Part shown: positions 15,301 through 23,851 of the stretch, piece by piece | How the letters are laid out: every line of letters starts with the position of its first letter | Position numbering within the stretch: the stretch's first letter is position 1 | NCBI GenBank assembly: GCA_027625095.1 | Contig: JAQBXN010000091.1 | Span: 1-36,399 of the forward strand | Length of the DNA: 36,399 bases | Reading direction: 5' to 3' | DNA from: Planctomycetota bacterium | GTDB lineage: Bacteria > Planctomycetota > PUPC01 > JACPCR01 | Notes under the pieces: generated by a model | The model's input: only the letters and a program-made list of their open reading frames with translations | The model's database searches: none | Told to the model about the DNA's origin: nothing | Program-made: the position numbers and the translations under genes

Positions 15301-16728
15301 ATGAACAGCTTCGAAATGCGCCGCCGTGAATTCCTCGCAACCAGTGCCAGCGGCATTGGTGGAGTCGCGCTCACGTCTCTGCTGCAACAGGATCTCAATG
15401 CAGCCCGGCAATCGGATGTGTCTAAAAGAACAGACCCGCTTGCTCCGAAGTCCTCGCACTTCCCGGCCAAGGCCAAGGCATGCATTTTCATTTACCTGGC
15501 TGGTGCACCGAGCCAACTGGACTTGTTCACGCCGAAACCGAAGCTCGAAGAACTTGCCGGCCAGGCACTCCCTGACTCTCTCCTGAAGAATGTGCGGTTT
15601 GCATTCATTAACAAGAATGCGGGCGTGAAGCCGTCGACTCGCGAATTCAAACAGTACGGCGATTGCGGCATGTGGTGGTCCGATCGCCTGCCGCATCTTG
15701 CTCGGCACAGCGACGACATCTGTCGAATCACGACCATGCATACAGAGGCGTTCAACCATCACCCCGGCCAGCTCATTATGAACTGCGGCCATCAGCGCTT
15801 CGGGCATCCGAGCATGGGCAGTTGGATCAACTATGGGCTCGGCAGCGAATCGCATAACCTGCCCGGCTACGTTGTCCTTACCGCCGGCCCCGCAGCTCGG
15901 GGCGGAGCGACGAACTGGTCGAGCGGATTTCTGCCGTCCACTTACCAGGGCGTCCTCTTCAGAAACCAGGGGGAGCCTGTCCTCAACCTGAACAACCCGG
16001 CAGGTATCACCCTTGATGCCCAGCGGAAATCCCTCGATGCGCTTGGCGCCCTCAATCAGGAAAGACATAAAGCCCTGAACGATCCCGAAATCCAGAGCCG
16101 CATTGCCGCCTACGAACTCGCCTTCAGGATGCAATCCGCCGCGCCCGAACTGATCGACACCAAGGACGAAAGTAAAGCCACGATCGATTCCTACGGCGTC
16201 GGCAGAGCCGGGGTTCCTGGCTCATTTGCCAATAACTGCCTGCTCGCCCGGCGGCTCGTCGAACGCGGAGTCCGTTTCATCAACGTCTACCACGGTGGTT
16301 GGGATCAGCACGGTAACCTCGAGAATGATCTCAAGTCCAACGCCGAAGTCGTCGACCAGCCGGTCTCCGCTCTGCTTACCGATCTCAAACAGCGCGGCCT
16401 TCTCGAATCCACGATGGTTGTCTGGGGCACGGAGTTCGGTCGCACCCCGCTCGCCCAGGGCAAAGACGGCCGAGACCACCATCCTTTCGGCTACACCATC
16501 TGGGCCGCAGGCGGAGGCTTCCGTTCAGGCTATACCCACGGCAAGACAGACGACATCGGCTGGGGCATCGAAGAAGGCCCGGTTCACATCCACGATTTCC
16601 AGGCCACGCTCCTCCATCTCTTTGGTCTCAACGACAAGCAATTGACCTACAAGTTCAAAGGATTAGATTTCCGCCTGACAGGCACGGGCTCGGAAGAGGG
16701 CAAGGTTGTTGACGAGTTGATGGCCTGA
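15301..16728 (+). CDS. Twin-arginine-exported DUF1501 protein
   Basis: This is a DUF1501 family protein of the alkaline-phosphatase/sulfatase superfamily fold, exported folded by the Tat system. The N-terminus has the twin-arginine motif R-R-R-E-F-L (residues 7-12) and a short hydrophobic segment (GIGGVALTSLL). The body contains the family's characteristic stretches, including a GHQRFGHPSMGSW segment and an EFGRTP motif near the end, followed by a histidine-rich DHHPFGY site. The length of 475 residues is normal. In Planctomycetota such genes usually follow a DUF1553/DUF1549 cytochrome-containing partner. Here a PhyH dioxygenase precedes it and no such partner is present. Biochemical function of the family is not established. 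The start lacks a clear ribosome-binding site. Confidence 0.93.
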   Translation: MNSFEMRRREFLATSASGIGGVALTSLLQQDLNAARQSDVSKRTDPLAPKSSHFPAKAKACIFIYLAGAPSQLDLFTPKPKLEELAGQALPDSLLKNVRFAFINKNAGVKPSTREFKQYGDCGMWWSDRLPHLARHSDDICRITTMHTEAFNHHPGQLIMNCGHQRFGHPSMGSWINYGLGSESHNLPGYVVLTAGPAARGGATNWSSGFLPSTYQGVLFRNQGEPVLNLNNPAGITLDAQRKSLDALGALNQERHKALNDPEIQSRIAAYELAFRMQSAAPELIDTKDESKATIDSYGVGRAGVPGSFANNCLLARRLVERGVRFINVYHGGWDQHGNLENDLKSNAEVVDQPVSALLTDLKQRGLLESTMVVWGTEFGRTPLAQGKDGRDHHPFGYTIWAAGGGFRSGYTHGKTDDIGWGIEEGPVHIHDFQATLLHLFGLNDKQLTYKFKGLDFRLTGTGSEEGKVVDELMA

Positions 16729-16761
16729 GTACACCGGTCCCAAACAGTAGGACGCTTCCCA

Positions 16762-17028
16762 ATGAGCAGAACACTTACTATTCATATTGAAGAAGGAACA
16801 TTCTCTCGCTTGGAGTTAGAAGCCAAGGTCAGAGGCGACGCTCCTGCTGTGATTGCAGCTTCTGCAATTGAGGAAAGGTTCGGAAAGGAAGAAGGGGGCA
16901 CAACTTCAATGAATGCACAGAAGAGGTTTGAGGCTCACTTTGGAAAGATTGACTTGGGGCATCCCTCTGGGGCGGACAATGAGAGCATCGATAAGGATCT
17001 GGCCAGTGAGTATTCTGGACCGAGCTGA
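16762..17028 (+). CDS. Probable antitoxin of a VapBC-type pair
   Basis: This 88-residue protein is encoded immediately before a PIN-domain toxin, and the TGA of this gene shares its A with the toxin's ATG. The N-terminal half (RTLTIHIEEGTFSRLELEA, then AASAIEERFG) has the strand-helix-helix pattern of ribbon-helix-helix antitoxins. The acidic, flexible C-terminus is what normally wraps the toxin. The antitoxin role rests on gene position, size and the predicted fold. AGGA lies about nine bases before the ATG. Such proteins typically repress their own promoter as a toxin complex. Confidence 0.78.
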   Translation: MSRTLTIHIEEGTFSRLELEAKVRGDAPAVIAASAIEERFGKEEGGTTSMNAQKRFEAHFGKIDLGHPSGADNESIDKDLASEYSGPS

Positions 17029-17426
17029 TGTTCATTGATACCTCTGGATTCTTGTGCCTCTTGCACAGATCTGAGCCATTCCATCAGGAAGCGATTGATA
17101 AATATTTCGCGGCGCCAAGGAAGTTAACTCATGGCTACGTGCTCGCCGAATTCGTCGCCGTAGCGCAAGTGAGGGGGTTGCAGCGCGAGCGAGTCTTGTT
17201 GTTCATTTCTGACCTTCTAGAAAATCCTGACATCAGAACTGTCTGGTCTGGAGGAGCCCTGATTGCAGAAGGCCTGAGTCTGTTAAATAAGAGGAAAGAC
17301 AAATCTTATTCCCTTTGCGATGCAGTGAGCTTTGTCTTGATGCAGCAATTTGATATCCCTGATGCATTGACGACCGATCATCATTTCGAGCAAGAAGGAT
17401 ATATCCGATTGCTTGGTGATAGGTAA
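17028..17426 (+). CDS. PIN-domain ribonuclease toxin (VapC-like)
   Basis: This is a PIN-domain endoribonuclease, the toxin half of a VapBC-type module. Family members cut tRNA or rRNA and arrest growth until bound by antitoxin. The acidic residues that bind the catalytic metal are at expected places: D4 (MFIDTSG), E41 (LAEFVAV), D98 (SLCDAVSF) and D117 (TTDHHF). The length of 132 residues is normal. It overlaps the antitoxin gene by one base. The TPR gene starts 4 bases after its stop, so the pair is embedded in a longer same-strand run without its own visible terminator. All active-site residues are intact, so the toxin is probably functional. Confidence 0.9.
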   Translation: MFIDTSGFLCLLHRSEPFHQEAIDKYFAAPRKLTHGYVLAEFVAVAQVRGLQRERVLLFISDLLENPDIRTVWSGGALIAEGLSLLNKRKDKSYSLCDAVSFVLMQQFDIPDALTTDHHFEQEGYIRLLGDR

Positions 17427-17430
17427 GAAC

Positions 17431-20400
17431 ATGAGACTAGCCAATTTGCTTTTCATTCATTGTCTTTTTAGCAGCATCATTGCCGAGACACCGGAGAGCC
17501 TTCTCAAGAACGCGCAAAAGCTTGAACAGGATGGCAAGGTCTCCAAGGCAGTCGACCAGTACAAGCTCTTTATCGAGAGCTATTCTGATCATTCGCAGTA
17601 TCTGGATGCGCGTTACAGGCTCGCCAAGAATCTCGACAACCTCGGCTTTGTGGATGAAGTTGTCCCGCATTTGGAAGCAGTCGTTCAGTCGGACAAAAAA
17701 AAATACGAACATCGCGTCGATGCCTACTATCTGCTGGGCAAGACCCAGGCCGCGTTGAAAGAGTACGCGAAGGCGGCGGAGGTCTACGAGAGCATGCTCA
17801 ACGAGGGAGCGGGCCTCTATACGGACGAAGTGCTCAGCCTTTGCGGCGGCTATTACGCCATCCTGGAAAAAGTTGATGAAGCCGCCGCCAAATTCAATAT
17901 TCTGAAAAGAAAGCGTGACTCGAAACTTGCGGAGCAGGCTTCCTATAAACTGGCCATGCTCTGGTTGCGGGCGGCGAAGCCTGCCATGGCAGTCTCGGCC
18001 ATTAACGAACTCATTCTGGATTACCCGCGGAACAAGCAGGCCCGCGGGCTCATGCTCCAGCTCGCGAATCTCTTTCGCGAACAGCGGGATTTCGATAAGG
18101 CCGTCGCTGTCTGCGAGCAGTTGAAATCCAAATTCGAGGGATCCAAAGAGGCCGACGGCATCTCCTACATTCTTGGGCTCTGCTACAAGGACAGCAAGAA
18201 ATATGACAAGGCCATCGAGGCTTTCCAGGACGCGGCGAGGTTGAAGGGCAATTTGAAGGATGGCATGGCCGCGGAATCGCTTCTTCAGGCTGCGATGCTG
18301 TTCGAAGACATCCTGAATAAGCAGGATGACGCCATGCTTCAGTATGAGGATGCGGCCAAGCTGGCCAGCGATTCAAACAGCGATCGAAAATCGAAGATTC
18401 TTGAGCAGTGTTATTTCCGCCTTGCCGAGTATCACTACAAGCAGGAGAAATGGGCCAACGCGCTGGAGTATTACCTGAAGCTAAAGGCCCTTGAAACCGC
18501 CATAAACGTCCTGCCGCGGATCATCACCTGCCAGGCCAAGCTTGAGCGCAACCCCGAGCCCGGCAGCCTCAACGATGCGGACATTGCACTCATCCAGAAA
18601 AAAATCGATGAGAACCCGGGCACGATCGAGGCTGCCGAAGCCGAGGTCTTTCTGGCTGACCGCAAACTCCAGCAAGCCCTGCAACACAATCGCGACCGCA
18701 AAGGAGGTGTCACGGGCATCGCAGAGGTCTATGAAGGGATACTCAAGAAATACAAAATGGAAATCCTCTCCCAACTCCACCTTGAGTCCTATATCCATTT
18801 CCAGCTTGGGGTTTGTTACGGGCAAGGCGAAACGCCGGAGGATCTGAAGAAATCGATTCAGTCCTACGAGAAAGCATCTGATTGTGATAAAGCCACGCCA
18901 TACAAAGTGCAGACTCTTGAAAACCTCGCTCGCGTTGCTGAAGAGGCAGGCGATATGAAAAAATCATTCGCTACCTACAAAGAACTTTTCAAGCTCTCCG
19001 AGGCCCGGGTGGAGGCCAGGCCCGATGATGTGGAAGCGCAGACGCATCTGTCAGAATATCTCCGCAGCATGATCACCCGTGCGGAGGACAAGGATGCCGT
19101 CGATACCGCGGTCGGGGTCGCACATGGCCTGGCGCAGAAGGGCGGGCCGTTCAGCAAAGCCGCTCGCGAGGCCAAGTTTTATCTCGGCGAGCTCTACTAT
19201 TTGAAACAGCAGTGGTCTGCCGCGGCGAAAACTTTCCGGGAATTCATTTCCACTTACGGGCCGCAGCTTGACGAGAAAACGGGCAGCGTAAAACAGCCCT
19301 GGAAACCTGCCATGGACGAACAGGTCGAGCAGGTGTATGAAGCCGCAGTCCGCATTGCCCACGCGTGGTACATGAACGGTCACACAAAGAATATGGTCGA
19401 TGCCTACAAATGGATCATTCAGAACCTGCCGTATCAGAACAAACACCTGGCAGAGGCCTATTACTGGTTGGCGATGGAATACCTCAAGGGCGAATCAGGC
19501 CAGACGAAGGGAATGAAGCTCAAGGCTGCCGAAGCGTTCTGGACAACGGTCGTGCATCCGTCCTTTGATTTCACAGATCGGCAATTTCGAAATGGATATC
19601 ACTTCTGGGTCAAAGACGAAGATGCCCAGAAATTTGTAAGGCCGGCAATAATGAAATCGGGCGAACTCTTCAGCGAAGTCGGCGAGCACGGCAAGGCCGC
19701 AGCCATCTTCAGTCAGTACATGGTTCTTTTCCCGCCCACCCGGAATAGCGGCAGAAATCAGCCACCTCCCAAGCCTGATGAGCTCTATCCTATCGCCCGC
19801 TACGCGGCCGGCCGGGAGTACATCAAGCTCGACAATATCGGCCGCCTCATCGATACCTACAAGGTTTACGTTGACGGCTTGCGCGACGACCGATTCCGCG
19901 CATCCGGGCTCCAACTCATGGGCTTCAACGCGATGAAGGACAGAGCATATGAGCCGGCCATCGACGCCTACGCCACTTTGCTCGACGAATACGGCTACAA
20001 CGAAAAGGACGAAAAGACGGGCAAGCCGATCCCTGTTCCCAAGCACGAACGCCTCCTCCAGGGCAGCCGCTGGGACGGCATCCGGATCGAACCGACCAAA
20101 GGGCTGGATCTTGGCCGGGTGCGATACTCTCTCGGTTTCCTCTATTGGAAGCAGGAAGACTTCGCTCGTTGTGCGCTTACGCTCAAGCCCTTCGCTGATG
20201 ATCCAAACCTGTATGAAAACGAATCCCGTGCCCAGGCGCTTTACATGGCAGGTCAGAGCTATTTTCGACTTTACGACTACAAAAACGGAATTGCCGTGCT
20301 CAAGAAACTTCTTGACGATCACCAGGATTTCGACGCCATCGAAGAGGTCTACATCACCTTGGCCCGCGGCTACAGGCTGACCGGCGAATGGCAAGCGATA

Positions 20401-20847
20401 CCACCGCTCCATAAGAAGTTCATGGTTAAACATCCCGAGTCCTTGAGCCGGGCGCACATGGAACTATACGCTGCTGCCGCCATCTTGAATCTGGGCCAGA
20501 CGGAAAAGGGAGTGCAGCTTCTGGAGGGAATTTTCGCGAGCGAGACCTACGAAGATGTCAAGGCTGAGGCGGCCTACCATCTCGCGCTCCGTTACATGAA
20601 CACAGAGCCCAAGGACTACAAGAAAGCCCAGGAATATCTCATCAAGAGCGTCGGGATTTATCCAACCGAACTATCGTGCCTTACCGCCGGCAAGAGCAGT
20701 ATATATGTGAAGGATCTCGATAAGGCCAAGTTCTACATCGAACGGGCAGCACGTGATTTTCCGACCGGGAACCGCGAAATCGTGGAAGAAGCAAAGAAAC
20801 TCCTGCAGGAGGTACTGAAAGATTTGGTAAAGCAGGATGAGAAGTGA
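17431..20847 (+). CDS. Large exported tetratricopeptide-repeat protein
   Basis: The protein begins with a typical Sec signal peptide (MRLANLLFIHCLFSSIIA, cleavage likely after Ala18 before ETPESL). It consists almost wholly of tetratricopeptide-type helical repeats, with recurrent units such as 'A-x2-Y-x2-L-x2-Y' and 'YYLLGKTQAALKEYAKAAEVY'. At 1138 residues it would form a long superhelix in the periplasm for protein-protein contacts. It has no enzymatic domain that I can see. I chose ATG 17431 over an upstream TTG (17413) because the signal peptide begins there and the TTG lies inside the toxin gene. It follows the toxin gene by 4 bases. TPR proteins of this size occur in envelope assembly and polysaccharide or secretion machines, but its partner is unknown. 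Confidence 0.88.
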   Translation: MRLANLLFIHCLFSSIIAETPESLLKNAQKLEQDGKVSKAVDQYKLFIESYSDHSQYLDARYRLAKNLDNLGFVDEVVPHLEAVVQSDKKKYEHRVDAYYLLGKTQAALKEYAKAAEVYESMLNEGAGLYTDEVLSLCGGYYAILEKVDEAAAKFNILKRKRDSKLAEQASYKLAMLWLRAAKPAMAVSAINELILDYPRNKQARGLMLQLANLFREQRDFDKAVAVCEQLKSKFEGSKEADGISYILGLCYKDSKKYDKAIEAFQDAARLKGNLKDGMAAESLLQAAMLFEDILNKQDDAMLQYEDAAKLASDSNSDRKSKILEQCYFRLAEYHYKQEKWANALEYYLKLKALETAINVLPRIITCQAKLERNPEPGSLNDADIALIQKKIDENPGTIEAAEAEVFLADRKLQQALQHNRDRKGGVTGIAEVYEGILKKYKMEILSQLHLESYIHFQLGVCYGQGETPEDLKKSIQSYEKASDCDKATPYKVQTLENLARVAEEAGDMKKSFATYKELFKLSEARVEARPDDVEAQTHLSEYLRSMITRAEDKDAVDTAVGVAHGLAQKGGPFSKAAREAKFYLGELYYLKQQWSAAAKTFREFISTYGPQLDEKTGSVKQPWKPAMDEQVEQVYEAAVRIAHAWYMNGHTKNMVDAYKWIIQNLPYQNKHLAEAYYWLAMEYLKGESGQTKGMKLKAAEAFWTTVVHPSFDFTDRQFRNGYHFWVKDEDAQKFVRPAIMKSGELFSEVGEHGKAAAIFSQYMVLFPPTRNSGRNQPPPKPDELYPIARYAAGREYIKLDNIGRLIDTYKVYVDGLRDDRFRASGLQLMGFNAMKDRAYEPAIDAYATLLDEYGYNEKDEKTGKPIPVPKHERLLQGSRWDGIRIEPTKGLDLGRVRYSLGFLYWKQEDFARCALTLKPFADDPNLYENESRAQALYMAGQSYFRLYDYKNGIAVLKKLLDDHQDFDAIEEVYITLARGYRLTGEWQAIPPLHKKFMVKHPESLSRAHMELYAAAAILNLGQTEKGVQLLEGIFASETYEDVKAEAAYHLALRYMNTEPKDYKKAQEYLIKSVGIYPTELSCLTAGKSSIYVKDLDKAKFYIERAARDFPTGNREIVEEAKKLLQEVLKDLVKQDEK

Positions 20848-20872
20848 CAAGGTTTTGGTCGCAAAAAACCTA

Positions 20873-21003
20873 TGAGTCTTGAGTCTTGAATCCTGAACTC
20901 TGAAGGAAGACCTCGGACCTTAGACCTTAGAAGGAAGGTTGATGACTCCCCACGGAGCGTGGAGACTACGATTGCAAACCTATGAATCCTGAATCCTGAA
21001 TCC
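20873..21003. repeat. Heptanucleotide repeat blocks flanking a short hairpin
   Basis: Two blocks have a seven-base period. At 20873-20907 the units are TGAGTCT, TGAGTCT, TGAATCC, TGAACTC and TGAAGGA. At 20983-21003 TGAATCC occurs three times in a row. Both blocks are preceded by AACCTA. Between them GACCTTA is repeated twice (20916-20929), and an imperfect hairpin lies around CCACG/CGTGG (20949-20961). The 7-base period resembles the short tandemly repeated heptamers known from cyanobacteria. The whole 130-base segment lies in the gap between the TPR and DUF1028 genes and has no coding potential. Confidence 0.75.
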
Positions 21004-21019
21004 CCAATTGACTAAATCT

Positions 21020-21670
21020 ATGCCTACCCCCCTCGTAAACACATTCTCCCTTTGCGCACGAAATCCCGAAAACGGTGACCTCGGAGTGGTGGTCGCTTCC
21101 AAGTATCTTGCGGTTGGCGCGGTCGTTCCTTTTGCCCAGGCTGGAGTGGGGGTGGTGGCGACACAGAGTTCGGTAAATGTCAGCTATGGGCCGGATGGAC
21201 TACGCCTGATGGGCAAAGGCAACTGTCCTGAGATGGCTGTAAAGGAGCTTACGGGGAAGGATGAGAATCGTGAGACACGGCAGGTCGGGATGGTGGATGC
21301 CCGCGGCGAATCGTTCTCATTCACCGGTAAGGAGGCTCACGACTGGAAAGGCCACATCAATGAAGAAAACATCGCCTGCCAGGGCAATCTACTCGCAGGC
21401 GCGATGGTGCTTGCAGACATGGTGAAGGCATTCAAGGCAGCCAAAGGGGATCTGTCCGACCAACTGATGGCAGCACTCATTGCCGGGGACGGGGCGGGCG
21501 GAGACAAACGCGGTCGGCAATCGGCTGCGATCCTTGTTGTCAGAGAACGTGGCGGGCCTGGCAGATTGAATGATCGCTATCTTGATTTACGTGTAGATGA
21601 ACACAAGGAAGCACCGGCCGAATTGATGCGGATCTTCACTTTCTGGAAGGAAAACTGGAAGCGGCGCTGA
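21020..21670 (+). CDS. DUF1028 family protein
   Basis: This 216-residue protein matches the DUF1028 family, predicted to have an Ntn-hydrolase-like fold. Recognisable parts are the opening TFSLCARNPENGDLGV, the GVVATQSSVN segment, YGPDGLRLM, and the DGAGGDKRGRQSAAILV motif near residue 160. Members are often found with peptide or amino-acid transport genes, and here the carbon-starvation permease CstA follows after about 100 bases. The substrate is not established. I prefer ATG 21020 over an in-frame TTG at 21008 because it matches the family's normal N-terminus. Neither has a ribosome-binding site. Confidence 0.87.
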   Translation: MPTPLVNTFSLCARNPENGDLGVVVASKYLAVGAVVPFAQAGVGVVATQSSVNVSYGPDGLRLMGKGNCPEMAVKELTGKDENRETRQVGMVDARGESFSFTGKEAHDWKGHINEENIACQGNLLAGAMVLADMVKAFKAAKGDLSDQLMAALIAGDGAGGDKRGRQSAAILVVRERGGPGRLNDRYLDLRVDEHKEAPAELMRIFTFWKENWKRR

Positions 21671-21769
21671 AGTGCGGTGCTGGCCAAAATTGCTTAACTG
21701 TCGGCCCTGACTTTCTACGCATCCAACTCGCAGCCTGACAAAAACTGACTTTCAAAAGGGAGACGAAAA

Positions 21770-23668
21770 TTGAGTACCCTCGTGGTCGCACTACTCAGTT
21801 TCTTTGGATTCATTGCCGCTTACCACACCTATGGGAAGTGGCTGGCCCGCCGAGTTTTCGGACTCGACAAAAATGCTTTGGTCCCCAGCCGGGAGCTCCG
21901 GGACGATGTGGACTACATTCCGACCAAGAAGCAAGTGATCTTCGGGCATCACTTTACAAGTATTGCCGGGACTGGGCCGATTGTCGGGCCGGCTATTGCC
22001 GTCTTCTGGGGATGGCTGCCCGCCCTGCTATGGGTGGTCTTCGGCTCGATCTTCATTGGTGCGGTTCATGACTTCGGCGCTCTTGTGGTCTCGCTCCGCA
22101 ACCGCGGCCAGACGTTGGGCGAAGTAGCGGGCCGAATGATTAATAAACGGGCGAAGATTTTGTTCCTGTTGATTCTGTTCTTTGCACTCACGATTGTGCT
22201 CGCCATCTTCGGGCTTGTCATTGCCATCATCTTTGCGAACTATCCTGAGACGGTGCTGTCAGTCTGGATTGAGATTCCACTGGCGGTGGCTATCGGTTTT
22301 TGGGTTTACAAGAAGGGCGGCGGATTGCTCTTCCCCTCTTTGGCTGCTCTGGCCATTATGTACGGCTGCATCTATATCGGCGCCTACCATTTTCAGATCG
22401 ATATCAGCGTGTGGTTTGGAATACCGCTGGTAGGCAAAACGTTACTTAATGCAGTTGTCGTCTGGTCGATGGTTCTTTTTGTCTATTGTTTTATAGCCTC
22501 CGTCCTGCCGGTGTGGACGCTGCTGCAACCTCGCGATTACATCAACAGTCATGAGCTCATCCTGGCGCTTGGCCTGCTTGTTCTTGGCCTGGTGGTTGCC
22601 GGCGTGACGGGCAAAGCCGATTTGGCAACCTCTGCTCCGGCCATCAATCAGGAAGCGCCGGCGGATGCACCGCCCATATGGCCGTTCCTGTTTATTACGA
22701 TCGCCTGCGGAGCTTGCAGCGGGTTTCACTGCCTGGTCAGCTCCGGCACCAGCAGCAAACAGGTCGCGTCCGAGGTCGACGCTCAATATGTGGCCTACGG
22801 CGCAATGCTCCTGGAAGGAGCGTTGGCCGTGATCGTTATCATCGCCTGCTGTGCCGGAGTTGGGATGGGCAAGTTCAGCCGTGACAAACTGGATGGAGGA
22901 GGGTATGCCTACCAGCCCAAGACGGTGGATGGAAAACAGCTCACCGGCAGAGCGGCCTGGTTGTCACTTTATGCCAATCCGATGACGGTGATGAAGGATG
23001 GCAAGGAGGTCACCGTTGGCGGGTGGAACAGCTTCAAACTGACTGACCAGATCGGCGGCTTTATTGAGGGCGGCGCCAACTTCATTTCGGTGCTTGGAAT
23101 CCCTTTGAAGCTCAGCATCGGAATTGTTGCCGTACTGGTGGCAAGTTTCGCAGCGACGACGCTGGACACCGCTACCCGGCTGCAACGATATGTCATCCAG
23201 GAACTGGCGATTCAATTCAATTTCAAACCTCTGGAGAATAAGTATGCCGCGACGGGGCTAGCCATTCTTCTGGGTGGCGCGGTGGCCTTGACGCCCGGTG
23301 CGCTCGGCCCCGGCAGCGGAGGGCTTATCTTGTGGCCGCTGTTCGGAGCGACGAATCAGCTTCTTGCCGGGCTGGCGTTCCTGGTCATCTGTTTTTACCT
23401 CATCCGCCGCAACCTGCCGGTATGGTTTGCCGCAATACCCATGTTCATCATGCTCATCATGCCCGCCTGGGCCATGCTCTATAACATGAAATCCTGGATG
23501 AGCCCGAAGCCGAATTTCCTCCTCCTCGCATTCGGCCTCGTGATTATGTCACTGCAGGTCTGGATAGTTGTAGAAGGCCTGTTGACTCTGAAGACTGCAC
23601 GTGGAAATTATCCGGAACTCGAACCGTTGCCGGCACTAGCTGGCGGCGGCACGGTAGAGGAAGGTTGA
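21770..23668 (+). CDS. cstA: CstA-type carbon starvation permease
   Basis: This is a multi-pass inner-membrane protein of the CstA family, which takes up peptides and pyruvate during carbon limitation. The conserved N-terminal half contains GHHFTSIAGTGPIVGPA and the AVHDFGALVVSLR segment. Hydrophobic segments predict about 14-16 membrane helices, the last ending near residue 610. At 632 residues it is shorter than Escherichia coli CstA (701) but has both the CstA core and the C-terminal region. Translation appears to begin at TTG 21770, because AAGGGAG lies seven bases upstream and no ATG precedes the first helix. Such a start usually lowers expression. The DUF1028 gene upstream may share the transcript. 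Confidence 0.93.
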   Translation: MSTLVVALLSFFGFIAAYHTYGKWLARRVFGLDKNALVPSRELRDDVDYIPTKKQVIFGHHFTSIAGTGPIVGPAIAVFWGWLPALLWVVFGSIFIGAVHDFGALVVSLRNRGQTLGEVAGRMINKRAKILFLLILFFALTIVLAIFGLVIAIIFANYPETVLSVWIEIPLAVAIGFWVYKKGGGLLFPSLAALAIMYGCIYIGAYHFQIDISVWFGIPLVGKTLLNAVVVWSMVLFVYCFIASVLPVWTLLQPRDYINSHELILALGLLVLGLVVAGVTGKADLATSAPAINQEAPADAPPIWPFLFITIACGACSGFHCLVSSGTSSKQVASEVDAQYVAYGAMLLEGALAVIVIIACCAGVGMGKFSRDKLDGGGYAYQPKTVDGKQLTGRAAWLSLYANPMTVMKDGKEVTVGGWNSFKLTDQIGGFIEGGANFISVLGIPLKLSIGIVAVLVASFAATTLDTATRLQRYVIQELAIQFNFKPLENKYAATGLAILLGGAVALTPGALGPGSGGLILWPLFGATNQLLAGLAFLVICFYLIRRNLPVWFAAIPMFIMLIMPAWAMLYNMKSWMSPKPNFLLLAFGLVIMSLQVWIVVEGLLTLKTARGNYPELEPLPALAGGGTVEEG

Positions 23669-23732
23669 CGTTCGTGCTGAGGCTTGGATCAGACATAAGT
23701 AAGGCGTGCCGGCCTGGATGTAAGTAGATCTA

Positions 23733-23744
23733 GCGAAGCTTCGC
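23733..23744. repeat. Perfect 12-base palindrome GCGAAGCTTCGC
   Basis: A perfect self-complementary dodecamer lies just upstream of the larger inverted repeat. It could be part of the same mobile or REP-like element, or a binding site. It has no loop and no T-tract, so it is unlikely to be a terminator. Confidence 0.6.
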
Positions 23745-23765
23745 CTCAAACCGTCGAGCGGCCCC

Positions 23766-23851
23766 TCGTAGCGCTGCCCTCCAGGGCGGCGGTTTATTCG
23801 AGCCGAAGGCTCGCAGGAGAAACCACTCCGGCCTGGAGGCCAGAGCTACGA
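23766..23851. repeat. Nested inverted repeat (REP/MITE-like palindromic element)
   Basis: The 24-base arms at 23766-23789 and 23828-23851 are inverted copies matching at 21 of 24 positions. Between them are a second pair (GGTTT/AAACC) and a third (CGAGCC/GGCTCG with loop GAA), so the whole 86 bases can fold into one nested cruciform or RNA stem. Each arm is itself near-palindromic around CCTCCAGG and CCTGGAGG. The element lies in the gap after cstA and shows no coding potential. The design is that of a dispersed intergenic repeat; copy number cannot be judged from one window. Confidence 0.75.

Noticed and set aside
19495..20457. 320-codon open frame antisense to the TPR gene
   Set aside because: The sense frame has clear TPR repeats; the antisense frame has no recognisable domain.
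20940..20975. Hairpin around CCACG/CGTGG as a terminator of the TPR gene
   Set aside because: The stem is short and imperfect and no T-tract follows; it more likely belongs to the intergenic repeats.
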